Source of the DNA: Myxococcales bacterium
GTDB lineage: Bacteria; Myxococcota_A; Polyangia; Polyangiales; Polyangiaceae
Reading direction: 5' to 3'
DNA: 64,000 nucleotides
Assembly (NCBI GenBank): GCA_016720545.1
Contig: JADKKK010000013.1
Coordinates: 133,747 to 197,746, forward strand
In this document: positions 54,542-61,617 of the stretch, piece by piece
Position numbering within the stretch: position 1 is the stretch's first letter
Layout: each line of letters begins with the position of its first letter
Position numbers and translations under genes: made by a program
Notes under the pieces: model-generated
The model's input: the letters and a program-made list of their open reading frames with translations, nothing else
Told to the model about the DNA's origin: nothing
Databases searched by the model: none

Positions 54542-55594
54542 TTGACCTCCCGTCCGCGCCAGGTGCCCCCCTTGATTCGACCCCGGCTGCTCGTGTCCGT
54601 GCCTCCGCTCGTCGCGCTCGTCGCGCTCGTCTCGCTCGTCGCGCTCGTCTCGCTCGTCGCTTGCGGCGACGAGTCCCCCGATCCCGTCCCGGGCGGCCCC
54701 ACCGATCTCCAGCCCGACGGCGCGCCCGTCGACCCGCTCGACCCCGACGGCGGCGCGCTCTCCGACGGCGCCGTGCCCCCTGCGGACGCCCGCGTCGAGG
54801 ACGCGCGCGTGCCGCCCGGCTCGTGCGGCACGCCGAGCCCCAAGACGGGCTTCCAGGCGAGCGTCTCGGTGCGGGTGGGCAGCGCCACGCGCACCTACGC
54901 GCTCTCGGTCCCCGAGGGCTACGACGGCACGCGGCTCTACCCGCTCGTCGTGGGCTTCCACGGCGACGGCGGAAACGGCGCCGGATACCGCACCTCGTTC
55001 GCGATCGAGTCGCAGCCAGGCGCGTCCGAGGGCGCCATCTTCGCGTGGCCCAACGGCACGAACAACCACAACGGCCACTCGTTCGACCAAGACCACAGCC
55101 CGCCCACGCCGAACGTGGACGTCGCCTTCTTCGACGCCATGACGGCGGCCATCAAGACCACGTATTGCGTCGACTCGAAGCGCGTGTACGCCCACGGCAT
55201 GAGCGGCGGCGCCTACTTCGTGAACCAGCTCGGTCGCTGGCGCGGCGACGTGCTCCGGGGCATCGCGCCGCAGTCGGGCGGCGGCCCCTTCGGCAACGGC
55301 GCAGGCGACTTCGATCCGCAGACGGGCAACCTCAAGCTCGGCGTCCCCGTGGCGGCGTTCATCGTGCATGGCGCGAGCGACACCGCCGTGCGCCTCACCG
55401 AGGGCCAGAAGAGCCTCGCCTATTGGCGCCTCGCGAACAAGTCCGGCGCCGGTCAGACCGCCACCGCGCCGAGCCCCTGCCAGCGCCAGAACGGCGGCAC
55501 GAAGCCCGTCGTGTTCTGCACGATCGCCAACATGGGGCACACCATCTGGACCGGCGCGCCCGCCGCGATTTGGCAGTTCTTCAAGGAGAACTGA
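54542..55594 (+). CDS. Exported polyhydroxybutyrate-depolymerase/feruloyl-esterase-like hydrolase
   Basis: About 350 residues; TTG 54542 or GTG 54563 as start, neither with a Shine-Dalgarno. The signal core is VALVALVSLVALVSLVAC in protein, from a repeated GCTCGTCGC/GCTCGTCTC nine-mer, ending in a lipobox. The mature part is an LpqC/PHB-depolymerase-type alpha/beta hydrolase: PLVVGFHGDGGNG (oxyanion), nucleophile Ser in HGMSGGAYF, Asp in VHGASDTAV and His in NMGHTIW. It cleaves ester bonds in an extracellular substrate (PHB, acetyl-xylan or feruloyl ester). Confidence 0.83.
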   Translation: MTSRPRQVPPLIRPRLLVSVPPLVALVALVSLVALVSLVACGDESPDPVPGGPTDLQPDGAPVDPLDPDGGALSDGAVPPADARVEDARVPPGSCGTPSPKTGFQASVSVRVGSATRTYALSVPEGYDGTRLYPLVVGFHGDGGNGAGYRTSFAIESQPGASEGAIFAWPNGTNNHNGHSFDQDHSPPTPNVDVAFFDAMTAAIKTTYCVDSKRVYAHGMSGGAYFVNQLGRWRGDVLRGIAPQSGGGPFGNGAGDFDPQTGNLKLGVPVAAFIVHGASDTAVRLTEGQKSLAYWRLANKSGAGQTATAPSPCQRQNGGTKPVVFCTIANMGHTIWTGAPAAIWQFFKEN

Positions 55595-55613
55595 CCCGCC
55601 CGCGCGCCTTCGC

Positions 55614-55619
55614 TATGCT
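55614..55619 (+). promoter_or_regulatory. -10-like element before the aldo/keto-reductase-like gene
   Basis: TATGCT ends 6 bases before ATG 55626 with no Shine-Dalgarno between; the best match in the window to a leaderless -10 arrangement. Confidence 0.4.
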
Positions 55620-55625
55620 CGGCGA

Positions 55626-56423
55626 ATGACCGCCGCGACCGCTGAGTTCTCTCGTCGTCACGTGGTCGCGCTCGGCCGCGAGGTGGGGCGCCTCGGGCTC
55701 GCCACGAACTTCGGGCTGCCGGAGCGCGCGGTGCGGCTCGCCCTCGATCGGGGCGTCGACTACTTCTTCTGGACCACCTTCCGGAGCGGCCCCTCCACGC
55801 GCGCGCTTCGCGAGACCTTCCCGAGCGGCCGCGAGCGGGTGGTGCTCGCCGCGGGCACCACGGTGGGCTGGTTCGCCGGCACGCTGCGAGGCACGGTCGA
55901 GCGCACGCTGCGCACCCTCGGCACCGAGTACCTCGACGTGTTCCAGTTGAACTGGCTGGGCGTCGCGTCGAGCTACAGCGAGGCGCACCTCGCGGAGCTC
56001 GCGAAGCTGCGCGACGAAGGCAAGATCCGCAAAGTGGGTATCTCCATCCACGACCGCGTCCGCGCGGGGCGCCTCGCCGAGAAGTCCCCGCTCGACCTCT
56101 TCATGATTCGCTACAACGCTGCTCACCCGGGCGCCGAGCGCGACATCTTCCCCCATTTGGAGCGGCGAAAGCCCGCGGTCGTGGCCTATACGGCGACGGC
56201 TTGGCGGCGGCTCCTCCGCAAGCCGAGCGGCTGGGAAGGCCAGCCGGCGACCGCAGGCGACTGCTACCGATTTTGCCTGTCGAGCCCTCACGTCGACGTG
56301 GTGCTCTCGGGCCCAAAGACCGAAGAGGAGCTCGTGGCGAACCTCGACGCGGTCGCCCGCGGCCCGCTGACTCCCGAGGAAGACACCCGGCTCCGCGCCT
56401 TCGGCCGCGCGGTGCACGGGTAG
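55626..56423 (+). CDS. Aldo/keto-reductase-fold protein with a degenerate active site
   Basis: 265 residues from ATG 55626. The (beta/alpha)8 framework is recognisable: LGLATNFGLPERAVRLALDRG, TEYLDVFQLNWLG, KLRDEGKIRKVGISIHDR, and the C-terminal VVLSGPKTEEELVANLDAV. All four catalytic tetrad positions differ: FFDTAxxYG is here YFFWTTFRSG (Asp and Tyr lost), the Lys of IATK is GT, and the His of LYQLH is Asn in FQLNW. Some loops are short. It probably cannot reduce carbonyls in the usual way and may have another role or be a sensor. Confidence 0.75.
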   Translation: MTAATAEFSRRHVVALGREVGRLGLATNFGLPERAVRLALDRGVDYFFWTTFRSGPSTRALRETFPSGRERVVLAAGTTVGWFAGTLRGTVERTLRTLGTEYLDVFQLNWLGVASSYSEAHLAELAKLRDEGKIRKVGISIHDRVRAGRLAEKSPLDLFMIRYNAAHPGAERDIFPHLERRKPAVVAYTATAWRRLLRKPSGWEGQPATAGDCYRFCLSSPHVDVVLSGPKTEEELVANLDAVARGPLTPEEDTRLRAFGRAVHG

Positions 56424-56436
56424 TTGAGAGGCACAC

Positions 56437-57120
56437 ATGGGTACTTTGCGAATGAGGAGAGCGTGGAGCGCGATGATTCCAGCGCTGTTCGTCTCGACGG
56501 CGTGTTCGACGTTCGGTTCAAGCTCCGCGGATGGCGCAGCCCCGGAGCCGGTGGACGCGGGCGTCATGCCTGACGGCGAGGTCCCCGACGTGGACACGGG
56601 CCGTGACGCGGCGGTGCTCGACGCGCCCGTCGACGCGGTCGCGGGGCCGAAGCGGGTGTTCGTGACCACCAAGCCTTACCCTGCCGACCTCGGGTTCGAT
56701 GGCTTCGACAAGGCGTGTCAGGTCGAGGCGACCGACCTCGGCGCGAGCACCAAGTGGATGGCGTACGTCTCGGGCGACGATCCGGCCCGCGCCGCGCTCG
56801 CGCGCCTCCGTCAGATGGCGCCCTCGGGGGGCCCTTGGTACACGGTCGCCGACCTGCCGGAACCGGTGGCGACCCTCACCGACCTCGCGTCGGGGGTCAT
56901 TCGCAACCCGATTCGGCGCACGGCGACGAGGGCGCTGCTCGACGTCAATGTGTGGACGGGGGCGCCCGGGACGCCCGGCGCGGTGTGCACGAACTGGACG
57001 ACGAAGAGCGGCACCGGCACCGTCGGCAGCTCGGCGCACGACGATAGCCGCTGGGCGATGGATGTTATTTCGGTGAGGTCGTGCTCGAGCTCCCAGCATC
57101 TCTATTGCTTCGAGCTGTAG
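56437..57120 (+). CDS. Exported lipoprotein, DUF1554/endostatin-like
   Basis: 227 residues from ATG 56437, 13 bases after the previous gene and with GAGAGG upstream. Lipobox VSTAC, then a Pro/Asp linker rich in PDVDTGRDAAV. The mature domain resembles DUF1554 (collagen XVIII endostatin-like) known from Leptospira and myxobacteria: VFVTTKPYPADLGFDGFDKACQ, KWMAYVSGD, a conserved Trp (VWTG) and the C-terminal SCSSSQHLYCFEL. Function unknown. Confidence 0.72.
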   Translation: MGTLRMRRAWSAMIPALFVSTACSTFGSSSADGAAPEPVDAGVMPDGEVPDVDTGRDAAVLDAPVDAVAGPKRVFVTTKPYPADLGFDGFDKACQVEATDLGASTKWMAYVSGDDPARAALARLRQMAPSGGPWYTVADLPEPVATLTDLASGVIRNPIRRTATRALLDVNVWTGAPGTPGAVCTNWTTKSGTGTVGSSAHDDSRWAMDVISVRSCSSSQHLYCFEL

Positions 57121-57206
57121 ACCTCGAGGCGCTGCGGCGGGGCTAGTCCCCTGGAGTCGTGGTTCGTATCAGAAGTCGGGTCTTCGGTGTCATGCCGAGG
57201 AGCGAT

Positions 57207-57376
57207 GGGGTGTCCCGTTTTCGGCGGCGGCGGGCCCGTCCTCAACTCGGACGTCGTTCCGCGCGGTGGAGGCGGCGCTTTGCGCTCAGGGGACAGTGGT
57301 TTCGGGTGTGACCGCGCGAGAACGCCGACCCTCGAACATGAGTATCCTCCCACCGCCGCCGAAAACGGGACACCCC
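57207..57376. mobile_element. MITE-like element, copy in first repeat unit
   Basis: Arms 57207-57234 and 57349-57376 form a 28-bp inverted repeat (core GTCCCGTTTTCGGCGGCGG), one mismatch; pairing continues a few bases outward (GGAGCGA). 170 bp, non-coding. Same family as 40811-40981. Confidence 0.75.
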
Positions 57377-57505
57377 CTCGCTCCCTTGTGGCGAAAGGCC
57401 GAACCCGCGCGACTTCTGGAAGGGATCACGCTTCCAGGGGACTAGTCCCCTGGGGTCGTGGTTCGTATCAGAAGTCCGGTCTTCGGTGTCATGCCGAGGA
57501 GCGAT

Positions 57506-57675
57506 GGGGTGCCCCGTTTTCGGCGGCGGCGGGCCCGTCCTCAACTCGGACGTCGTTCCGCGCGGTGGAGGCGGCGCTTTGCGCTCAGGGGACAGTGGTT
57601 TCGGGTGTGACCGCGCGAGAACGCCGACCCTCGAACATGAGTATCCTCCCACCGCCGCCGAAAACGGGACACCCC
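57506..57675. mobile_element. MITE-like element, copy in second repeat unit
   Basis: Second copy, 299 bp downstream, differing by one base in the left arm (GCCCCG for GTCCCG). Same family as 40811-40981. Confidence 0.75.
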
Positions 57676-57866
57676 CTCGCTCCCTTGTGGCGAAAGGCCG
57701 AGCCGGGCGACTTCTGGAAGGGATCACGCTTCCAGGAGACTAGCTAGAGCGCCGAACCGCTTGATTCGGTCGGCTTTTCGCTGATTTACGTCGCCGTACT
57801 TCGTTGCTCCTCCTCGCCTCTAGAAGGCCCGGGGACGTACGGCCTCTCAGGTCTCGCGGGGCCCCC

Positions 57867-58613
57867 TCATCGCGCGCCCTCCGCCGCGCCCTCGGCGGCC
57901 ACCGGCTCGCCGAGCGCCCTCGCGAGGCCCGCGCGCAGGCCCTCTCGCAGCGACGGGCTCCCCTTCTTCACCGCCTCCGCGAAGGCCTGGCCGAGCGGCG
58001 TCGCCTCGACCGCAGCGACGTCGTCGCGCTTGTCCTTGAAGGCCTCGAGGATACGTCCCAGGAGCTCCGGCCCTTTGTCTCGCAGCGCGCCCCACGCCGC
58101 GCTGACCGCGCCGTTCGTGGGGCGGGTGTCGACAGTGGCGAGCACCTGGGCGACCGCCTCGCCCAAGCGCGCCGCGCCGTGCTTCATGTACCAGCCCTCG
58201 GCAAACCCGATATCGAGCAGCACCGAGTGGACGTAGGCCTTGCCCACCAAGTCCGTGACTTCCTTCGCGTCGAGCACCACGAAAATGGCCCGAAACAAGA
58301 GGCGAAAGGGGAACAGCAGGAGGCCCTTCGCCGCGCTCTTCAAGAAGTCGAGCAGCCCCTCGTCGGGCTCGCTCGCCAAGAGGCGCACCTCGTCGTCGGG
58401 CACGACCAGGCTGTGGGTGCCTGCCACCGTGGTCACCATCGTGCGCGCGAGCTTCCGCGACAGAATGCCATCGAGGAACGGCACGGGCACGAACCCGGTG
58501 AGCGCCTGCAACACCGCGAACGTCCCGAGCAGGGCGTCGGGCGTCGTGGCGCGCGTGGCGGGCTCCGCAGCGGGCGGGGGTGACGGCGGCGTGACGGGCG
58601 GGGGCGTGCTCAC
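57867..58613 (-). CDS. Conserved uncharacterised protein, cytosolic or membrane-associated
   Basis: 248 residues from GTG 58613. The N-terminus is Pro/Thr-rich, followed by helices with amphipathic character: LLGTFAVLQALTGFVPVPFL, GLLLFPFRLLFRAIFVVLD (short hydrophobic), then AVAQVLATVDTRP and an Ala/Glu/Arg tail. The pattern resembles bacterial proteins of unknown function found in Myxococcota; not identified. Divergent from the Nif3 gene, with a 70-bp space. A TAGACT element ends 7 bases before the start. Confidence 0.6.
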   Translation of the reverse strand: MSTPPPVTPPSPPPAAEPATRATTPDALLGTFAVLQALTGFVPVPFLDGILSRKLARTMVTTVAGTHSLVVPDDEVRLLASEPDEGLLDFLKSAAKGLLLFPFRLLFRAIFVVLDAKEVTDLVGKAYVHSVLLDIGFAEGWYMKHGAARLGEAVAQVLATVDTRPTNGAVSAAWGALRDKGPELLGRILEAFKDKRDDVAAVEATPLGQAFAEAVKKGSPSLREGLRAGLARALGEPVAAEGAAEGAR

Positions 58614-58620
58614 CCGCGGC

Positions 58621-58626
58621 AGTCTA
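58621..58626 (-). promoter_or_regulatory. -10-like element before the 58613 gene
   Basis: On the minus strand TAGACT stands 7 bases before GTG 58613, with no Shine-Dalgarno; consistent with a leaderless transcript. Confidence 0.35.
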
Positions 58627-58683
58627 TCGGCCCGGCGGCCGGCGCGGAAGCGACGCGACTCGCGGTGCGTGCTACCGGAAGTC

Positions 58684-59784
58684 ATGCCCACGACGCCGAC
58701 CGTTCGCGATCTCACCTTGGCCATGGAGTCGCTCGCCCCCACACGTCTCGCCGCCGACTGGGACAACGTCGGCCTGCTCGTGGGCGATCCCGCGCGGCCG
58801 CTCACGCGGGCGCTGCTCTGCGTCGACCTCACGCGCGCGGTGTGGGAGGAGGCGATCGCCGCGGGGGCCGACGCGATCGTGGCCTATCACCCGCCGCTCT
58901 TTCGCGCGCAGAAGCGCTTCGTCGCGGGCGATCTCGCGTACGAGGCCGCGGCCCGGGGCGTCGCGCTCTACTCGCCGCACACCGCGCTCGACGCGGCCGC
59001 CGGCGGCACGAACGATCTGCTCGCCGAGGCGCTCGGGCTCCTCGAGTCGCGCCCGCTCGGCGCGGCGATCACGAAGGACCACGAGCACAAGCTCGTGACC
59101 TTCGTCCCAGAGGAGGCGATCGAGCGAGTCGCGGCGGCGCTCGCGTTCGAGGGCGCGGGCGTGATCGGTGACTACACGTCGTGCTCGTTCCGCTCGCCCG
59201 GCACCGGCACGTTCCGGGGCAGCGCGAGCGCGAACCCCGTCGTCGGGCAGCGCGAGAGGCTGGAGCACGCCCCGGAGGTGCGCCTCGAGGTGGTCGTGCC
59301 CATCGCCAAGACCGCGGCCGTCGTGCGCGCGCTGCGGGCGTCCCACCCGTACGAGACCCCCGCGTACGATCTCGTGCGGCTCGCGCCCGCCCCCGACGGC
59401 CCGGGCTACGGCCGCGTGGGCCGCGTGGAGGAGCAGCCCGCGCGCGCGCTCGTGGCTCGCGCCAAGGCCGCGCTCGGCCTCGAGCGAGTCCTGGTGGCGG
59501 GGGATCTGTCGCAAATCGTGCGCTGCGCGGCGGTGGGCGCGGGAGCCTCGGGCGAGCTCCTGCCGCAGGTCGTCGCGGAGGGTGCCACGTTCTTCTTGCT
59601 GGGCGAGCTCCGCCACCACGACGCGCTCGCCGCGAAGAAGGCGGGGGTCGCTATTGCATGCACTCTACACTCAAACAGCGAGCGCGCGGCGCTGGGGCGG
59701 CTCGCCGAGCTGCTCGCCGTCGCGCTCCCCGGCGTAGCGTTCATGTGCAGCGCGGTCGATCGCGATCCGTTCGACTACGCGTGA
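58684..59784 (+). CDS. Nif3-family dinuclear metal protein (GTP cyclohydrolase 1 type 2-like)
   Basis: 366 residues from ATG 58684. The Nif3 metal-binding residues are visible: WDNVGLLVGD, His 69 in AYHPPLF, His 99 and Asp 103 in SPHTALDAA, and near the end GELRHHDALAAKKAGVA plus LHSNSER. A middle insert (EVRLEVVVPIAKTAAVVRAL ... SHPYETPAYDL) is the PII-like domain found in longer Nif3 proteins. Biochemical role is unsettled in the family. Confidence 0.87.
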   Translation: MPTTPTVRDLTLAMESLAPTRLAADWDNVGLLVGDPARPLTRALLCVDLTRAVWEEAIAAGADAIVAYHPPLFRAQKRFVAGDLAYEAAARGVALYSPHTALDAAAGGTNDLLAEALGLLESRPLGAAITKDHEHKLVTFVPEEAIERVAAALAFEGAGVIGDYTSCSFRSPGTGTFRGSASANPVVGQRERLEHAPEVRLEVVVPIAKTAAVVRALRASHPYETPAYDLVRLAPAPDGPGYGRVGRVEEQPARALVARAKAALGLERVLVAGDLSQIVRCAAVGAGASGELLPQVVAEGATFFLLGELRHHDALAAKKAGVAIACTLHSNSERAALGRLAELLAVALPGVAFMCSAVDRDPFDYA

Positions 59785-59801
59785 CGCGCCGCGGTCGCGG
59801 A

Positions 59802-60557
59802 TCAGCGGGGGCGGAGGAGGAGCACGGCGAGCAGGACCACCGCGAGGCTGGAGATCGCGATGGCGACGAACAAAAGCGCACGGGTCGACACGAGACCGGG
59901 CGCTTGCGCGGCGGCGGGTGGGGGCGGTCCGAGCGCTCCGCGGGGCAGCTCCACCGTGACGCTCTCGCGCCTCCGGCGGGGCGGCACCTGGGCGCCGGGC
60001 GCCGCGTACAGCCCGCCGGGCTGCACGTAGGGGGCTCCCGGCTGCGTGGGTGGCAGGAAGCCAGCGTCTCCGGGCGCGTACGGCGCGTACGGCGTCGGCG
60101 CCGGGCCGGGAGGCGGGGCGCGGTATCCTTGTGGCGCCTGCGGCGGATAGGCGGCCGGGGGCATATGCGGTGTCAGCGCGTCGTCGTCGGCGCTGTCGAG
60201 GTCCACGTCGACCGAGAGCGACGGCTCCACCACGGCGGCCCCTTCCACGATGACCTTCTCGTCTTCCTCGCGGTAGCCACGCAGGCGCTGCGGCGGGGGC
60301 CTCGGCGCCGCGACGGCGCGGTCCTCGGGGGCGGTGGGGCGCGCCCCGCGCTGCGGCGCGGCCTTGGCGGGCGCCGCGGGCGCCGCGGGCTTGCCAGCGG
60401 CGGCAGCCTGGGCCGCCATACGGGCCTCCATGTGCGCCACGGCGGCCCGCTGCGCAGCGGCCATGACCTCGGCGGACACCGGCACGGTGGGGTCGTCGGA
60501 GGGTTCGGGATCCTCCCCCACGCTCGGCGTGCCCGCGCGCGGGCCGAGGTCGCTCAT
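59802..60557 (-). CDS. Tail-anchored, disordered Pro/Ala-rich membrane protein
   Basis: 251 residues from ATG 60557. About 200 residues of low-complexity Ala/Pro (AYPPQAPQGYRAPPPGPAP and similar) with an acidic patch (DVDLDSADDDALTP), then one C-terminal membrane helix, ALLFVAIAISSLAVVLLAVLLL. This is typical of C-tail-anchored myxobacterial proteins of unknown function. No domain recognised. Confidence 0.6.
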   Translation of the reverse strand: MSDLGPRAGTPSVGEDPEPSDDPTVPVSAEVMAAAQRAAVAHMEARMAAQAAAAGKPAAPAAPAKAAPQRGARPTAPEDRAVAAPRPPPQRLRGYREEDEKVIVEGAAVVEPSLSVDVDLDSADDDALTPHMPPAAYPPQAPQGYRAPPPGPAPTPYAPYAPGDAGFLPPTQPGAPYVQPGGLYAAPGAQVPPRRRRESVTVELPRGALGPPPPAAAQAPGLVSTRALLFVAIAISSLAVVLLAVLLLRPR

Positions 60558-60603
60558 GCAGAGAGGGTGCAGGGTTTTCCCGCTCCTGAGAAGGGGGAAG
60601 TCG

Positions 60604-61617
60604 TCAGGGCGTGAACGTGGCGCGGATCGCCCCGTGGTCGGAGCCGCCCCACCCGGCCTGCTCCCCGCGAAACACCTGAAACGTACCGGGCACGAGCCGA
60701 CCTACCGCCTGCCGAGCGAGGAACAGGTGATCGAGCGCGACCCACACGCCGCCGTATCGCACAGTGCCGATCTCCGCCTGCGCGAGCCCCTCCGACACCC
60801 GCACGAGCTCACCGCCCGCGGCGAGCGCCTCCAGGGCGGGGGACCCGGGCACGTCGTTCAGATCGCCCCCCAGCACGACCGTCGCCGTCGGGAACGTCTG
60901 CGCGACCGACACCGTGATCGCGCGGGCCGCGCGGGCCTCGGCGAGGCGCCGCTCGGGGTCGTCATTCACCTTCGAGCGGAAGTGCGCGACGAGCACGATG
61001 AGCTCGCTGAACGGGCTCGGGGGCTGCAAGTGCACCTCGAGGAGATCGCGCGAGAACGTGGTCGTGCGCCCGTCGGGCAGGGTGAGCGGCGTCGCGTAGT
61101 GGCTGCGCACCTTGGTGATCGGGTAGGCCGAGAGCACCGCCACGTCGACCGAGGCGGCGCCGCCGGTCTCGCCGAGCACGGCGGACGGCAGCTCGGGCAC
61201 GGCCTCGGTGAGCGCGCGGAGCGAGGCCTGCGACTCGACCTCTTGGAGGAGCACCACGCCCGCGCGGAGGGCCCGGATCGCCGCGCCGAGCTCGGCGGCC
61301 TTCGCGGCGAGCGCGGCCGGGCTCGGCTCCTCCTCGTAAGCCCCAGGCCCGCAGTCGCCGGTGTCGCAGACGGTGTCGAAGAGGCGGTGCACGTTGAACG
61401 ACGCGACCTCGATCGTCGGGCCGCGTGGGGGCTCGGGGCGAGTGTCGGGGCGGACGTCCGGCCCCGCGTCCGCGAGCGGCGGCAGTGGAGGTGCCTCGAC
61501 CGGGCCGCTGTCGTCGCGACACGCCCCGAGCACGCACGGGCCAAGAGCGCCGAGCGTGAGCGCGGCGAGCCCCGCGCGCCACGCGGACGCGCCGAACCGA
61601 GCGCGCGCGTGGCTCAG
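60604..61617 (-). CDS. Exported endonuclease/exonuclease/phosphatase-family lipoprotein
   Basis: About 337 residues. The lipobox GPCVLGAC follows a long signal; no ATG, GTG or TTG precedes it in frame after the previous gene's stop, and a CTG at 61617 overlaps that stop (CTGA), so CTG or an upstream start is needed. The mature EEP domain shows VASFNVHRLFDT, LLQEVESQASL, LVAHFRSKVNDD, VVLGGDLNDVPGSPA, ALDHLFLA and GGSDHGAIRATF, all family motifs (Glu, Asp, His). It is a secreted DNase, or a sphingomyelinase- or phosphatase-like enzyme. Confidence 0.8.
   Translation of the reverse strand: MSHARARFGASAWRAGLAALTLGALGPCVLGACRDDSGPVEAPPLPPLADAGPDVRPDTRPEPPRGPTIEVASFNVHRLFDTVCDTGDCGPGAYEEEPSPAALAAKAAELGAAIRALRAGVVLLQEVESQASLRALTEAVPELPSAVLGETGGAASVDVAVLSAYPITKVRSHYATPLTLPDGRTTTFSRDLLEVHLQPPSPFSELIVLVAHFRSKVNDDPERRLAEARAARAITVSVAQTFPTATVVLGGDLNDVPGSPALEALAAGGELVRVSEGLAQAEIGTVRYGGVWVALDHLFLARQAVGRLVPGTFQVFRGEQAGWGGSDHGAIRATFTP

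Larger units (their letters stand above)
57143..57740. repeat. Tandem direct duplication of a 299-bp unit
   Basis: Two near-identical units, 57143-57441 and 57442-57740, with only a few substitutions. The joint between them (57435-57454) is the palindrome CCAGGGGACTAGTCCCCTGG, and CTAG recurs at the far end. Each unit contains one MITE-like element. Flanking to 57866 shows nothing but a possible hairpin CCGAA-TTCGG with T-rich tail at about 57753-57780. No gene supported. Confidence 0.9.

Noticed and set aside
57187..57747. Open frames inside the 299-bp repeats (GCPVFGGGGPVLNSDVV type peptides)
   Set aside because: They arise from the MITE-like inverted repeats, are repeated with the DNA unit, and have no ribosome site or family.
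57753..57780. Hairpin CCGAA-TTCGG with T-rich tail considered as a terminator
   Set aside because: Short stem, weak T run, and more than 600 bases from the nearest upstream stop on that strand; not convincing.
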